Source of the DNA: Holothuria scabra
Lineage: Eukaryota; Echinodermata; Holothuroidea; Aspidochirotida; Holothuriidae
NCBI GenBank assembly: GCA_037179385.1
Contig: CM074196.1
Coordinates: 34,124,486-34,188,485, forward strand
DNA: 64,000 bases
Direction: 5' to 3'
The position numbers were made by a program, and so were the translations under genes. Positions 39,801 through 53,400 of the stretch are shown piece by piece. The notes beneath the pieces are model-generated. The model was not told the origin of the DNA, searched no databases, and saw only the letters and a program-made list of their open reading frames with translations. The first letter of the stretch is position 1. Each line of letters starts with the position of its first letter.

Positions 39801-42800
39801 TATGTGATTTAACCTCAAAAACATTATTTCACTGATATGTGATAACATTGGCTAAATTTTATTAGGTTAATGATTCGTTTTCCGTATTCAGTTTCGAGAT
39901 ATTTATATTTTGGTTCGAAATGAGCAATCTGGAGTTCCTACGAAATATTTAGGGTAAGTCACGCATCCCTTAATATATTTAACCTACACCGGTAAATTTC
40001 AAATTATACACAGTTGTAATAGTTAATGCAGATACTCTCCTTGACATTCAATCACTTTTTATCGTTTTCAAAACAATTTTAATAGCCAGCAGGCATGACA
40101 TAAAAAGGCTGAAACTAGCAGGCAAAACTTTACACGTTATATGTACGGGCACCTTTAAAGCTCTTCACTCGGAAACGTGACCTTATATTCAAAGAGTTAT
40201 GTAAAAGTGATACGTAGATATCTCGTTTTGATTTTACCACCAACTGATTACAAAAAGGTTCTACTTTACGATTTTAATTTTTTCGTTCACAAATTTACCC
40301 CTTAAATAGTCAGCCGACAAGTGTTTGTACCACGTGACCACAACAAAAACAATGGCAATTTTTTAATATTCTTCAACTTTGAAATATGATATCCTCAAAA
40401 ATGGACATCGCAACTATGTGATTTTACTTCAAAAACATTATTTCACTGATAAGTGATAACATAGGCTAAATTTTATTAGGTTAATGATTCGTTTTCCGTA
40501 TTTAGTTTCGAGATATTTATATTTTGGTTCGAAATGAGCAATCTGGAGTTCCTACGAAATATTTAGAGTAAGTCACGCATCACTTAATATATGTAACCTA
40601 CACCGGTAAATTTCAAATTATACACAGTTGTAATAGTTAATGAAGATACTCTCCTTGACATTCAATCACTTTTTATCGTTTTCAAAACAATTTTAATAGC
40701 CAGCAGGCATGACATAAAAAGGCTGAAACTAGCAGGCAAAACTTTACACGTTATATGTACGGGCACCTTTAAAGCTCTTCACTCGGAAACGTGACCTTAT
40801 ATTCAAAGAGTTATGTAAAAGTGATACATAGATATCTCGTTTTGATTTTACCACCAACTGATTACAAAAAGGTTCTACTTTACGATTTTAATTTTTTCGT
40901 TCACAAATTTACCCCTTAAATAGTCAGCCGACAAGTGTTTCTACCACGTGACCACAACAAAAACAATGGCAATTTTTTAATATTCTTCAACTTTGAAATA
41001 TGATATCCTCAAAAATAGACATCGCAACTATGTGATTTTACTTCAAAAACATTATTTCACTGATAAGTGATAACATTGGCTAAATTTTATTAGGTTAATG
41101 ATTCGTTTTCCGTATTCAGTTTCGAGATATTTATATTTTGGTTCGAAATGAGCAATCTGGAGTTCCTACGAAATATTTAGGGTAAGTCACGCATCCCTTA
41201 ATATATTTAACCTACACCCGTAAATTTCAAATTATACACAGTTGTAATAGTTAATGCAGATACTCTCCTTGACATTCAATCACTTTTTATCGTTTTCAAA
41301 ACAATTTTAATAGCCAGCAGGCATGACATAAAAAGGCTGAAACTAGCAGGCAAAACTTTACACGTTATATGTACGGGCACCTTTAAAGCTCTTCACTCGG
41401 AAACGTGACCTTATATTCAAAGAGTTATGTAAAAGTGATATATAGATATCTCGTTTTGATTTTACCACCAACTGTTTACAAAAAGGTTCTACTTTACGAT
41501 TTTAAATTTTTCGTTCACAAATTTACCCCTTAAATAGTCAGCCGACAAGTGTTTGTACCACGTGACCACAACAAAAACAATGGCAATTTTTTAATATTCT
41601 TCAACTTTGAAATATGATATCCTCAAAAATGGACATCGCAACTATGTGATTTTACTTCAAAAACATTATTTCACTGATAAGTGATAACATAGGCTAAATT
41701 TTATTAGGTTAATGATTCGTTTTCCGTATTTAGTTTCGAGATATTTATATTTTGGTTCGAAATGAGCAATCTGGAGTTCCTACGAAATATTTAGAGTAAG
41801 TCACGCATCACTTAATATATGTAACCTACACCGGTAAATTTCAAATTATACACAGTTGTAATAGTTAATGCAGATACTCTCCTTGACATTCAATCACTTT
41901 TTATCGTTTTCAAAACAATTTTAATAGCCAGCAGGCATGACATAAAAAGGCTGAAACTAGCAGGCAAAACTTTACACGTTATATGTACGGGCACCTTTAA
42001 AGCTCTTCACTCGGAAACGTGACCTTATATTCAAAGAGTTATGTAAAAGTGATACATAGATATCTCGTCTTGATTTTACCACCAACTGTTTACAAAAAGG
42101 TTCTACTTTACGATTTTAAATTTTTCGCTCACAAATTTACCCCTTAAATAGTCAGCCGACAAGTGTTTCTACCACGTGACCACAACAAAAACAATGGCAA
42201 TTTTTTAATATTCTTCAACTTTTAAATATGATATCCTCAAAAATGGACATCGCAACTATGTGATTTAACTTCAAAAACATTATTTCACTGATAAGTGATA
42301 ACATAGGCTAAATTTTATTAGGTTAATGATTCGTTTTCCGTATTTAGTTTCGAGATATTTATATTTTGGTTCGAAATGAGCAATCTGGAGTTCCTACGAA
42401 ATATTTAGAGTAAGTCACGCATCACTTAATATATGTAACCTACACCGGTAAATTTCAAATTATACACAGTTGTAATAGTTAATGAAGATACTCTCCTTGA
42501 CATTCAATCACTTTTTATCGTTTTCAAAACAATTTTAATAGCCAGCAGGCATGACATAAAAAGGCTGAAACTAGCAGGCAAAACTTTACACGTTATATGT
42601 ACGGGCACCTTTAAAGCTCTTCACTCGGAAACGTGACCTTATATTCAAAGAGTTATGTAAAAGTGATACATAGATATCTCGTTTTGATTTTACCACCAAC
42701 TGATTACAAAAAGGTTCTACTTTACGATTTTAATTTTTTCGTTCACAAATTTACCCCTTAAATAGTCAGCCGACAAGTGTTTCTACCACGTGACCACAAC

Positions 42801-45800
42801 AAAAACAATGGCAATTTTTTAATATTCTTCAACTTTGAAATATGATATCCTCAAAAATGGACATCGCAACTATGAGATTTAACTTCAAAAACATTATTTC
42901 ACTGACATGTGATAACATTGGCTAAATTTTATTAGGTTAATGATTCGTTTTCCGTATTCAGTTTCGAGATATTTATATTTTGGTTCGAAATGAGCAATCT
43001 GGAGTTCCTACGAAATATTTAGGGTAAGTCACGCATCCCTTAATATATTTAACCTACACCCGTAAATTTCAAATTATACACAGTTGTAATAGTTAATGCA
43101 GATACTCTCCTTGACATTCAATCACTTTTTATCGTTTTCAAAACAATTTTAATAGCCAGCAGGCATGACATAAAAAGGCTGAAACTAGCAGGCAAAACTT
43201 TACACGTTATATGTACGGGCACCTTTAAAGCTCTTCACTCGGAAACGTGACCTTATATTCAAAGAGTTATGTAAAAGTGATACATAGATATCTCGTCTTG
43301 ATTTTACCACCAACTGTTTACAAAAAGGTTCTACTTTACGATTTTAATTTTTTCGTTCACAAATTTACCCCTTAAATAGTCAGCCGACAAGTGTTTGTAC
43401 CACGTGACCACAACAAAAACAATGGCAATTTTTTAATATTCTTCAACTTTGAAATATGATATCCTCAAAAATGGACATCGCAACTATGTGATTTAACTTC
43501 AAAAACATTATCTCACTGATAAGTGATAACATAGGCTAAATTTTATTAGGTTAATGATTCGTTTTCCGTATTTAGTTTCGAGATATTTATATTTTGGTTC
43601 GAAATGAGCAATCTGGAGTTCCTACGAAATATTTAGAGTAAGTCACGCATCACTTAATATATGTAACCTACACCGGTAAATTTCAAATTATACACAGTTG
43701 TAATAGTTAATGCAGATACTCTCCTTGACATTCAATCACTTTTTATCGTTTTCAAAACAATTTTAATAGCCAGCAGGCATGACATAAAAAGGCTGAAACT
43801 AGCAGGCAAAACTTTACACGTTATATGTACGGGCACCTTTAAAGCTCTTCACTCGGAAACGTGACCTTATATTCAAAGAGTTATGTAAAAGTGATACATA
43901 GATATCTCGTTTTGATTTTACCACCAACTGTTTACAAAAAGGTTCTACTTTACGATTTTAAATTTTTCGTTCACAAATTTACCCCTTAAATAGTCAGCCG
44001 ACAAGTGTTTGTACCACGTGACCACAACAAAAACAATGGCAATTTTTTAATATTCTTCAACTTTGAAATATGATATCCTCAAAAATGGACATCGCAACTA
44101 TGTGATTTAACTTCAAAAACATTATTTCACTGATAAGTGATAACATTGGCTAAATTTTATTAGGTTAATGATTCGTTTTCCGTATTCAGTTTCGAGATAT
44201 TTATATTTTGGTTCGAAATGAGCAATCTGGAGTTCCTACGAAATATTTAGGGTAAGTCACGCATCCCTTAATATATTTAACCTACACCGGTAAATTTCAA
44301 ATTATACACAGTTGTAATAGTTAATGCAGATACTCTCCTTGACATTCAATCACTTTTTATCGTTTTCAAAACAATTTTAATAGCCAGCAGGCATGACATA
44401 AAAAGGCTGAAACTAGCAGGCAAAACTTTACACGTTATATGTACGGGCACCTTTAAAGCTCTTCACTCGGAAACGTGACCTTATATTCAAAGAGTTATGT
44501 AAAAGTGATACATAGATATCTCGTTTTGATTTTACCACCAACTGATTACAAAAAGGTTCTACTTTACGATTTTGATTTTTTCGCTCACAAATTTACCCCT
44601 TAAATAGTCAGCCGACAAGTGTTTGTACCACGTGACCACAACAAAAACGATAGCAATTTTTAATATTCTTCAACTTTTAAATATGATATCCTCTAAAATG
44701 AAATTCCCAAGTATTTGATGTAAATTCAAAAACATTATTACACTGATGGGTAGTTCCTTTGGCCAAATTTTAATTTATTTTATATTCGTTTTCCGTAGTA
44801 AATAACGACATATTGATATTTTCGTTCGATACATGCAATTTGGAGTTCCTACGAAATATTTAGGGTAAGTCATCCGTCACTTAATATATCTAACCTACAC
44901 CAGTAAATTTCAAATTATACCCAGTTGCAATAGTTAATGCAGATACTCTCCTTGACATTCAATCAGTTTTAATTGTTTTCAAAACAATGTTAATAGCCAG
45001 CAGGCATGATATAAAAAGACTGAAACTAGCAGGCAAAACTTTACACGTTATTTGTACGGGCGCATTTGAAGCTCTAGACACAGAGACTTGACATTATGTT
45101 CAAAGTGTAATTTGGAAGAGATAGATTAATACCTCGGTTTGATTTTACCACCAACTGATTACAAAAAGTTTCTAATTCACGATTTTCGCTCACAAATTTA
45201 CCCCTTGAATAGCCAACCGACGGGTGATTGTACCACGTGACCATATTGTAAAATTGTTACCTTGTTCAAGTTTTGTTTCATTATGTTATCTCTTCCCGTA
45301 TTAAATTAAGAGGAATTAGATATTTTCTTTCTAGAGGCACAATTTGGAGTTCACACGAAATATTTAGGGTAAGGCATCCGTCAATTAATATATCTAACCT
45401 AGAACATTCAATTTTAGACATAATCTAATTCTAATAGTTAAATAACTTACTTTTCTCGACATTCGATCAGTTTTCAAAACAATTTTATTTGCTAGCAGGC
45501 ATGTTATACAAAGGATGAAACTAGCAGGCAAAATTTGCACGGTATTTGTATGGGCGCTTCCGAAACTCTAGACTCGACAACGTGACCTAATTTTTAAAGT
45601 GTAATTTCGAATTGATACATCAATATATCAGTTTAATATTACCATCAACTGATTACAAAAGGGTTCTTCTTTATGATTTTAAATTTTACGCTCACAAATT
45701 TACCCCTTGAATAGCCAACCGACGGGTGATTGTACCACGTGACCACAACAAAAAAGATTGCAATTTTAAATATTCCTCAACTTTGAAATATAATATCCTC

Positions 45801-46180
45801 TAAAATGAAGATCATAATTATTTTATTTAACTGTTAAACATTATCACATTGTAAATTTGTTACCTTGTTCAAGCTTTGTTTCATTATGTTATCGCTTCCC
45901 GTATTAAATTACGTAATATCGTGACCTAATTTTCAAAGGTTATTTTATATATTTATTTTATTTATTTGTAATACAAAGATGTCCCGGTTTTATTTAACCA
46001 AGCAGTGATTGCAAAAGGGTTGTAGGTCATTATATAAAATATTTTGCCCACAAATTTATCCTTTAAATAGCTAATCTAGGAAAAAGTGTACCACATGATC
46101 ATAGTTCAAATATGGGCGATTTTTGAAAATCTTTAAATTTGAAATATAATATCTCCTAAAAGAAGATCGCAAGTATGCCA

Positions 46181-48894
46181 TATTTTTATTTTCTCCGTTT
46201 ATTTCGTTAATCGATGTTCATACATTACATGCAATTGTCCTTCTTCAAAAGTTGTTAATCCTATTACAATATCTAAATGGTAAACATAAAATATACATAT
46301 TTACATGAATTCAGCTAAAAGTAACACTTTTAATCACCTCGACGCACGGTAATTATTTTCATCCATCTCGCATTTGTAATTATATCCTCGTTATAAACCT
46401 ACAAAAACTGTTGCATTATTTCATCTCAATATACCAGATTAGTAATTAATTCCATGTAAAAATTGAGAACGTGACACCCCGCAACTAAAGGGCACGAAAC
46501 TGTAGAAATTCCTCACAAAAAAGACATTCTTTGTATAGCATAGTTCAAATAAGAGAGAACACCAGTAATTGATCATCAAAATAATTTCCTCTAAATAATG
46601 AAGGATAACAAAAATAAATACAAAAATGTTGACCGAGGGAGCATTTAATCGGAAGGAAAGAGCATTAACAAGTTATTGGTATCTCTTTTCGAGAAACAGC
46701 TGGAGTTATGAATATATATAAATTTCATTTTTAAATTAAAGCATAAATGAAAGTTAACTTTATAGTAGAGACTGTTTACATCATTTATTACGGAATTAAG
46801 TTTACAGCAATAAATAAAATTTTTACAGTTCAAAAAATTGTACTGGTGAGGCAGGAGAAGCTTAAATCCAAAAGAGATGTTGTTCAGTGTGTAACAAGAA
46901 GGAGGAAGTGAACCGACGACTCCAAAATAAGAGATCCACAGTTTCGGCTTCAGTTTTTAGATGTTCATGTAGGAGATGTAATTTTATTCATAGCAAACAT
47001 CAGTTTGTTTGTGGCAAGGAGTCTGTGCAAAAAGCGAAACTGAAAATTTTGTGCCAGTCATCCTCTGTGAAGTATAGCGTAGCATTCCATTGAAAAATAC
47101 ATCTAAATGGCAAAAACGATTTTATCATTGAGCTCACAATACGAAACGTACGTGTACCGAGGATGACTACAATAGCGCTAAACATAGAATCAGAGTTTTC
47201 TTTTTTGGAGGGGTTTACTTTCTATTCCACTGTGATTGAGGCAAACAATCCGGTAAAATAGTCAAAGTGCAACATCTTATATTAACTTTGTTATAGGAAA
47301 ATCGACATATGAAACGAAACTGAGGTTACCGTCATGTAGGTCCTTGACATACAACTGAAACACCAGAACTGTGAAGTTTTTAATTATGTAAAATTTTATC
47401 ATCGACTTTCTTTCAGAGAAACTGATTACCGTAATTATTAATAGGAGATTATTAAAGTAGTATGGTGAAAACTGGAAGGCCCAGTGATTGCATCTGCCAG
47501 GACTGAGCCTATACACCACATTAAAAAAATTACAAACCAAATTTTGTTTAAGAAAGGAGTTTCTTTCTTTCTTTCTTCCCTGTTCAGCTTTTTCATAATA
47601 ATATCTGACATATCGAAAGCACGTTGGAAAGCAAGTATATATGTTCTGCAATGCATGTGACTGCATTTGAAAATGGTCAGTTATCACTAGAAAAACTTGC
47701 ATTTTCAGAGTTAACACCCAAAGAAACATTTTGGGTAGTATCTTGTTGGAATAACAAATAAAATAATTTATTATACAAAAACATAGGACCTCATAAATCC
47801 ATTTTGAAATTAAAGTAGCCTAGTTAGGTTCCAAAATAAAAGGAAATATAACCACTGTGTTTAGAAGAGAGATGCATATATCTGACAGTCAAGCTACCGT
47901 ACTACAGGGTACTTCAGAAGAAATTCTTACTGTCAAAAAATCAAAGCTTGAGAACTTTGTGAACAATTACAGTAAGTACAGCACCCTCCTCTAACACTGT
48001 GACAAAGATATCACACTTCCACTGCAGAAAGGCAAGGGAAGGCTGGCGTACAATATCCCCATCCATTTTTGTTTGGCTAGAGGGCAAAACAATTCCATGC
48101 TAAAATCTTGAATCACCTTTTGTGTTTTGGCAATTTATTTTGCCATAAGTGTTCAGTAAAACCAGGAGCGCCAGAGAGGTGCTAAGGGGAGCCAAGTTGA
48201 ACAGGGGATGCATCTCTCAGTTATGGTGGATGGTCCCCACTGTATAAACATTTTCCATTCTTTTCAAGGGAGCATAGATGGGTATGTTATTTGTTGTTCA
48301 GAAAGTGACAGGTAGCTCCAATGGTGTACTTCCTTGTGTATCTTAAAGGAAGTGCAATTATTTTTTTTTTTATAAAAACCACAAAACTTTAAATTTAATT
48401 TTAAAATCCAGATCAACATTATATTGAAAATCCAAATTTTTAATCTTTCTTTCGTAACATTTTATTTAAAAATTCTCAGAAAAATCTCTGGGTTTGGCCA
48501 TAGATTTGGATTGCTTATGCCTCTTATGAAGGATTTCATCATTCCCTTGGAAAGAGACTGGCACCATACCAGATGCTGTGACTTCTTATATCACATACTA
48601 CAATGATATAATCATGGGTGGAAAAAGTTGGGAAGCTGAGAATCTCCTTTCCAGGAAATTTGGACATCTGTAGGGTAATTTCCCTTTTCTGTACATGAAA
48701 ATACAGGGAGAATTGTGGGAAATTTCACTCTCTTCCTGGGAACTAATCCTTCTCGCTTCCTGGGACATAAGAATTTTTCCAGCCTTGGCTGTAGTACATG
48801 TTATATAAGGGAATGGTGCATATAGTATGATGTTCGTCTGAACTCAATTAAAGTGCGGCTATTCTTGGGCAATAACTATTATAACGAAGTGGAC
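46181..48894. other. Non-satellite spacer between inverted arms
   Basis: About 2.7 kb of AT-rich sequence without satellite homology. It has short open frames, the longest 150 codons on the minus strand (47277-47729), none with a recognisable motif, and a TTTC microsatellite near 47562-47578. No RNA gene or transposon ends were recognised. Confidence 0.6.
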
Positions 48895-49680
48895 TGTTCT
48901 AGGTCAGATTATTAAGTGACGGATGACTTACCCTAAATATTTCGTAGGAACTCCAAATTGCACGTTTCGAACGAAAATATCAATATCTCGAAATTTAATA
49001 AGAAAACGAATTTATAATATAATTAAACTTGGCCAATGTGACCAAGTATCAGTGTGTTAACGTTTTTGAAGTTAAATCACATACTTGCGAATTTCATTTT
49101 AGAGGATATCATATTCCAAAGTTGAAGATAATTGAAAGTTGCCATAATTTTTGTTGTGGTCACGTGGTACAATCCCCTGTCGGCTGGCTATTGTTGAAAT
49201 TTGTGGGCGAAAAATTTAAAATGATAGAGTAGAAACCATCTGTAATCCGTTGGTGGTAAAATCAAACTGATAAATTAATGTATCACTTCGAAAATACAAT
49301 TTGAAAAGAATGTCACGTCTCCGAGTCTAGAGTTTCGGAGGCGCCCATAGAAATAACAAGTAAAGTTTTGCCTGCTAGGTTCATCCTTTGTATGTCATGC
49401 CTGCTGGCTATTAAAATTATTTTGAAAACGATAAAACTGATTGAATGTCAAGAAAAGTATGTCAATTAACTATAACCAACTGAATTATATTCGAAATGGA
49501 CTGTTTTAGGTCATATATATTAATTGACGGATAACTTACCCTTTGACTTTGGTAGGAACTCCAAATTGCACGTTTCGAACGAAAATATCTAATTCCCGTA
49601 ATTTAATACGGGAAACAAATACATATTGTAACAAAACTTAAACAAGGAAACAAATCGACAGTGTGATAATGTTTTTGTTA
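48895..49680 (-). repeat. Satellite array, right arm, diverged inner part
   Basis: About one and a third monomers in inverse orientation to the left arm (GTCACGTGGTAC, TAGGAACTCCAAATTGC). The variants GCACGTTTCGAACGAAAATAT and GACGGATGACTTACCC match the diverged last monomers of the left arm more closely than the rest of the right arm. Confidence 0.85.
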
Positions 49681-50487
49681 GGGAGCTAGCCCCCTAATCA
49701 TTTACACTGTCGGGAAGGAAAGGTTTAAAGGTCCCATTTTATTGAGGATACCGTGACATAGAAAGAAACCCATTTCTTAAGTTCCGCTTTCAGGCCCATA
49801 AGAACAGGTGGGACCATAAAAGGCCCCCAAAATGACAATCTATAGCGCTTTTGAGAACATCAATAAAATTAAAAAACACTGCAAGTACCAAAACCAGTAA
49901 ACTGAAATATAAAAATTAAGAAAACGAAATCCGGGGCATTCACCACTTAAGAAGGGCTCAAAGTAGGGCCCAAGTAGGGTCTTAATTACACTTTTAAGAA
50001 AAAAGTTGAAACTAATACCATTTAGCCTGAACTCATCACTGATAATAATTATCGTTTAAGAAGGACCCAAGTGGACCACAAAGGTCCCAAATGTGCCCAT
50101 TTTAAATTGTCTGAACAAAGTCAATGTGACTAACAATCGATCCAATTACTTTGCAGGTTTCCAAAAATGATACTTAGGACCGAAATCATTGGGAAGATGG
50201 TCCTATAAGAGGGTCCCAAGCAGTGGCCCAAAAAGGATCTCAATTACACTTTTGAAAGCAAAGCTGATAACGATACCGATTAGTCTCACTCATCACTGGT
50301 GGTAAAAATGTAGTTTAAGAAACGCTTTTCCGGGGCACTTTCGCTTAAGAAGGGCCCAAATCGACTAAAAGGGACCCAAATGGACCAATTTTAACTTGTC
50401 CGAACAAAGTTAATATTAATTACTATAGAATCGGTCCACTTACGTCTAATGTTTCCACAAATGATACTTAAGATCGAAATCACCTTC
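49681..50487 (+). repeat. Foreign repeated block inside the right arm
   Basis: About 800 bp without satellite homology, starting GGGAGCTAGCCCCCTAATCA. It has two related internal modules with (G/T)AAGAAGG(G/A)CCCAA, CAATTACACTTTTGAAAG-like, ACTCATCACTG-TAA and AAATGATACTTA(G/A)GA-CGAAATCA. About 20 bp of the satellite is missing at the junction. No terminal inverted repeats or duplications were identified. Confidence 0.65.
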
Positions 50488-53400
50488 TTCCGATCTTCAT
50501 TTTTTAGGGATATCATATTTCAAAGTTGAAAAATACTAAAAATTGCAATCGTTTTTGTTGTAGTCACGTGGTACAAACACTTGTCGGCTGGCTATTTAAG
50601 GCGGAAATTTGTGAGCGAAAAATTTAAAATCGTTGAGTAGAACTCTTGTGTAATCAGTTGGTGGTAAAATCAAAACGAGATATCTGTGTATCACTTTTAC
50701 ATAACTCTTTGAATATAAGGTCACGTTTCCGATTCAAGAGCTTTAGAGGCGCCCAGACAAATAACGTGTAGAGTTTTGCCTGCTAGTTTCAGCCTTTTGA
50801 TGTCATGCCTGCTGGCTATTAAAATTGTTGTGAAAACGATAAAATCCGATTGAATGTCAAAAAGAGTATCTGCAGTAACTATTCCCATTGGGTTTAATTT
50901 GAAATTTTCCGGTGAAGGTTAAATATATTAAGTGACGGGTGACTTATCCTAAATATTTCGTAGGAACTCCAAATTGCTCCTTTCGAACCAAATTATGAAT
51001 ATCTCGTAACTTAATACGGAAAACGCATAAGTTACATTATAAAATTTGGTAATTGAAATCACTAATTAGTGAAGTAATGTATTCAAAGTTATATTAAATA
51101 CTTAGAATGTTCATCTTTAAGGATATCATATTTCAAAGTTGAAGAATACTAAAAATTGCAATCGTTTTTGTTATGGTCACGTGGTACAAACACTTGTCGG
51201 CTGGCTATTTAAGGGGTAAATTTGTGAGCGAAAAATTTAAAATCGTTGAGTAGAACTCTTGTGTAATCATTTGGTGGTAAATTCAAAACGAGATATCTAT
51301 GTATCACTTTTACATAACTCTTTGAATATAAGGTCACGTTTCCGATTCAAGAGATTTAGAGGCGCCCATACAAATAACGTGTAGAGTTTTGCCTGCTAGT
51401 TTCAGCCTTTTGATGTCATGCCTGCTGGCTATTAAAATTGTTGTGAAAACGATAAAAACCGATTGAATGTCAAAACGAGTATCTGTAGTAACTATTCCCA
51501 TTGGGTTTAATTTGAAATATTCCGGTGAAGGTTAAATATATTAAGTGACGGGTGACTTATCCTAAATATTTCGTAGGAACTCCAAATTGCACCTTTCGAA
51601 AAAAATATGAATATCCCGTAAATTAATACGGAAAACGCCTAATTTACATAATAAAATTTGGCCAATGAAATCACTAATCAGTGAAATAATGTTTTTAGAG
51701 TTGAATCACGTACTTGCGATGTTAAGTTTTGAGGATATCATATTTCAAAGTTGAAGAATATTAAAAATTGCCATCTTTTTGTTGTAGTCACGTGGTACAA
51801 ACACTTGTCGGCTGGCTGTTTAATGGGTAAAATTGTGAGCGAAAAATTTAAAATCGTAAAGAAGAATCCTTTTGTAATCAGTTGGTGGTAAAATCAAAAC
51901 GAGATATCTATGTATAAATTTTAAATAACTCTTTGAATATAAGGTCACGTTTCCGATTCAAGAGCTTTACAGGCGCCCATACAAATAGCGTGTAGAGTTT
52001 TGCCTGCTAGTTTCAGCCTTTTTATGTCATGCCTGCTGGCTATTAAAATTGTTGTGAAAACGATAAAAACCGATTGAATGTCAAAAAGAGTGTCTGTAGT
52101 AACTATTCCCATTGGGTTTAATTTGAAATTTTCCGTTGAAGGTTAAATATATTAAGTGACGGGTGACTTATCCTAAATATTTCGTAGGAACTCCAAATTG
52201 CTCCTTTCGAACCAAATTATGAATATCTCGTAACTTAATACGGAAAACGCATAAGTTACATAATAAAATTTGATAATTGAAATCACTCATCAGTGAAATA
52301 ATGTTTTTAGAGTTGAATCACATACTTGCGATGGTCATTTTTGAGGATATCATATTTCAAAGTTGAAGAATACTAAAAATTGCAATCGTTTTTGTTGTGG
52401 TCACGCGCTACAAACACTTGTCGGCTGGCTATTTAAGGGGTAAATTTGTGAGCGAAAAATTTAAAATCGTTGAGTAGAACTCTTGTGTAATCAGTTGGTG
52501 GTAAAATCAAAATTTGATATATATGTATCACTTTTACATAACTCTTTGAATATAAGGTCACGTTTCCGATTCAAGAGATTTAGAGGCGCCCATACCAATA
52601 ACGTGTAGAGTTTTGCCTGCTAGTTTCAGCCTTTTGATGTCATGCCTGCTGGCTATTAAAATTGTTGTGAAAACGATAAAAACCGATTGAATGTCAAAAA
52701 GAGTCTCTGCAGTAACTATTCCCATTGGGTTTAATTTGAAATTTTCCGGTGAAGGTTAAATATATTAAGTGACGGGTGACTTATCCTAAATATTTCGTAG
52801 GAACTCCAAATTGCTCCTTTCGAACCAAATTATGAATATCTCGTAACTTAATACGGAAAACGCATAAGTTACATAATAAAATTTGGTAATTGAAATCACT
52901 AATTAGTGAAGTAATGTTTTCAAAGTTATATTAAATACTTGCGATGTTCATCTTTGAGGACATCATATTTCAAAGTTGAAGAATACTAAAAATTGCAATC
53001 GTTTTTGTTGTGGTCACGTGGTACAAACACTTGTCGGCTGGCTATTTAAGGGGTAAATTTGTGAGCGAAAAATTTAAAATCGTTGAGTAGAACTCTTGTG
53101 TAATCAGTTGGTGGTAAAATCAAAACGAGATATCTATGTATCCCTTTTACATAACTCTTTGAATATAAGGTCACGTTTCCGAGTCAAGAGCTTTAGAGGC
53201 GCCCAGACAAATAACGTGTAGAGTTTTGCCTGCTAGTTTCAGCCTTTTGAGGTCATGCCTGCTGGCTATTAAAATTGTTGTGAAAACGATAAAAACCGAT
53301 TGAATGTCAAAAAGAGTCTCTGCAGTAACTATTCCCATTGGGTTTAATTTGAAATTTTCCGGTGAAGGTTAAATATATTAAGTGACGGGTGACTTATCCT

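Larger units (their letters stand above)
25412..46180 (+). repeat. Satellite array, left arm (about 34 monomers of 613 bp)
   Basis: The marker ACCTTTAAAGCTCTTCACTC recurs at 26051, 26665, 27278, 27891, 28504, 29117 (variant), 29730, 30343 (variant), 30956, 31569, 32183, 32796, 33410, 34023, 34636, 35249, 35861, 36474, 37088, 37701, 38313, 38926, 39539, 40151, 40765, 41379, 41993, 42607, 43221, 43835 and 44449, so the period is 612-614. Most monomers are very similar; the first carries a foldback insertion, and those after about 44640 are diverged and shortened until homology fades near 46180. Each has one CACGTG E-box (TACCACGTGACC) and paired AGCAGGCA motifs. No coding frame is conserved. 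Confidence 0.95.

Noticed and set aside
25412..46180. CRISPR array
   Set aside because: The repeat is a full-length 613-bp monomer with no short repeat and unique-spacer structure, in a eukaryotic context.
47277..47729. 150-codon frame on the minus strand in the spacer
   Set aside because: No recognisable domain and an AT-rich composition in which frames of this size occur by chance. Kept only as a point to check.
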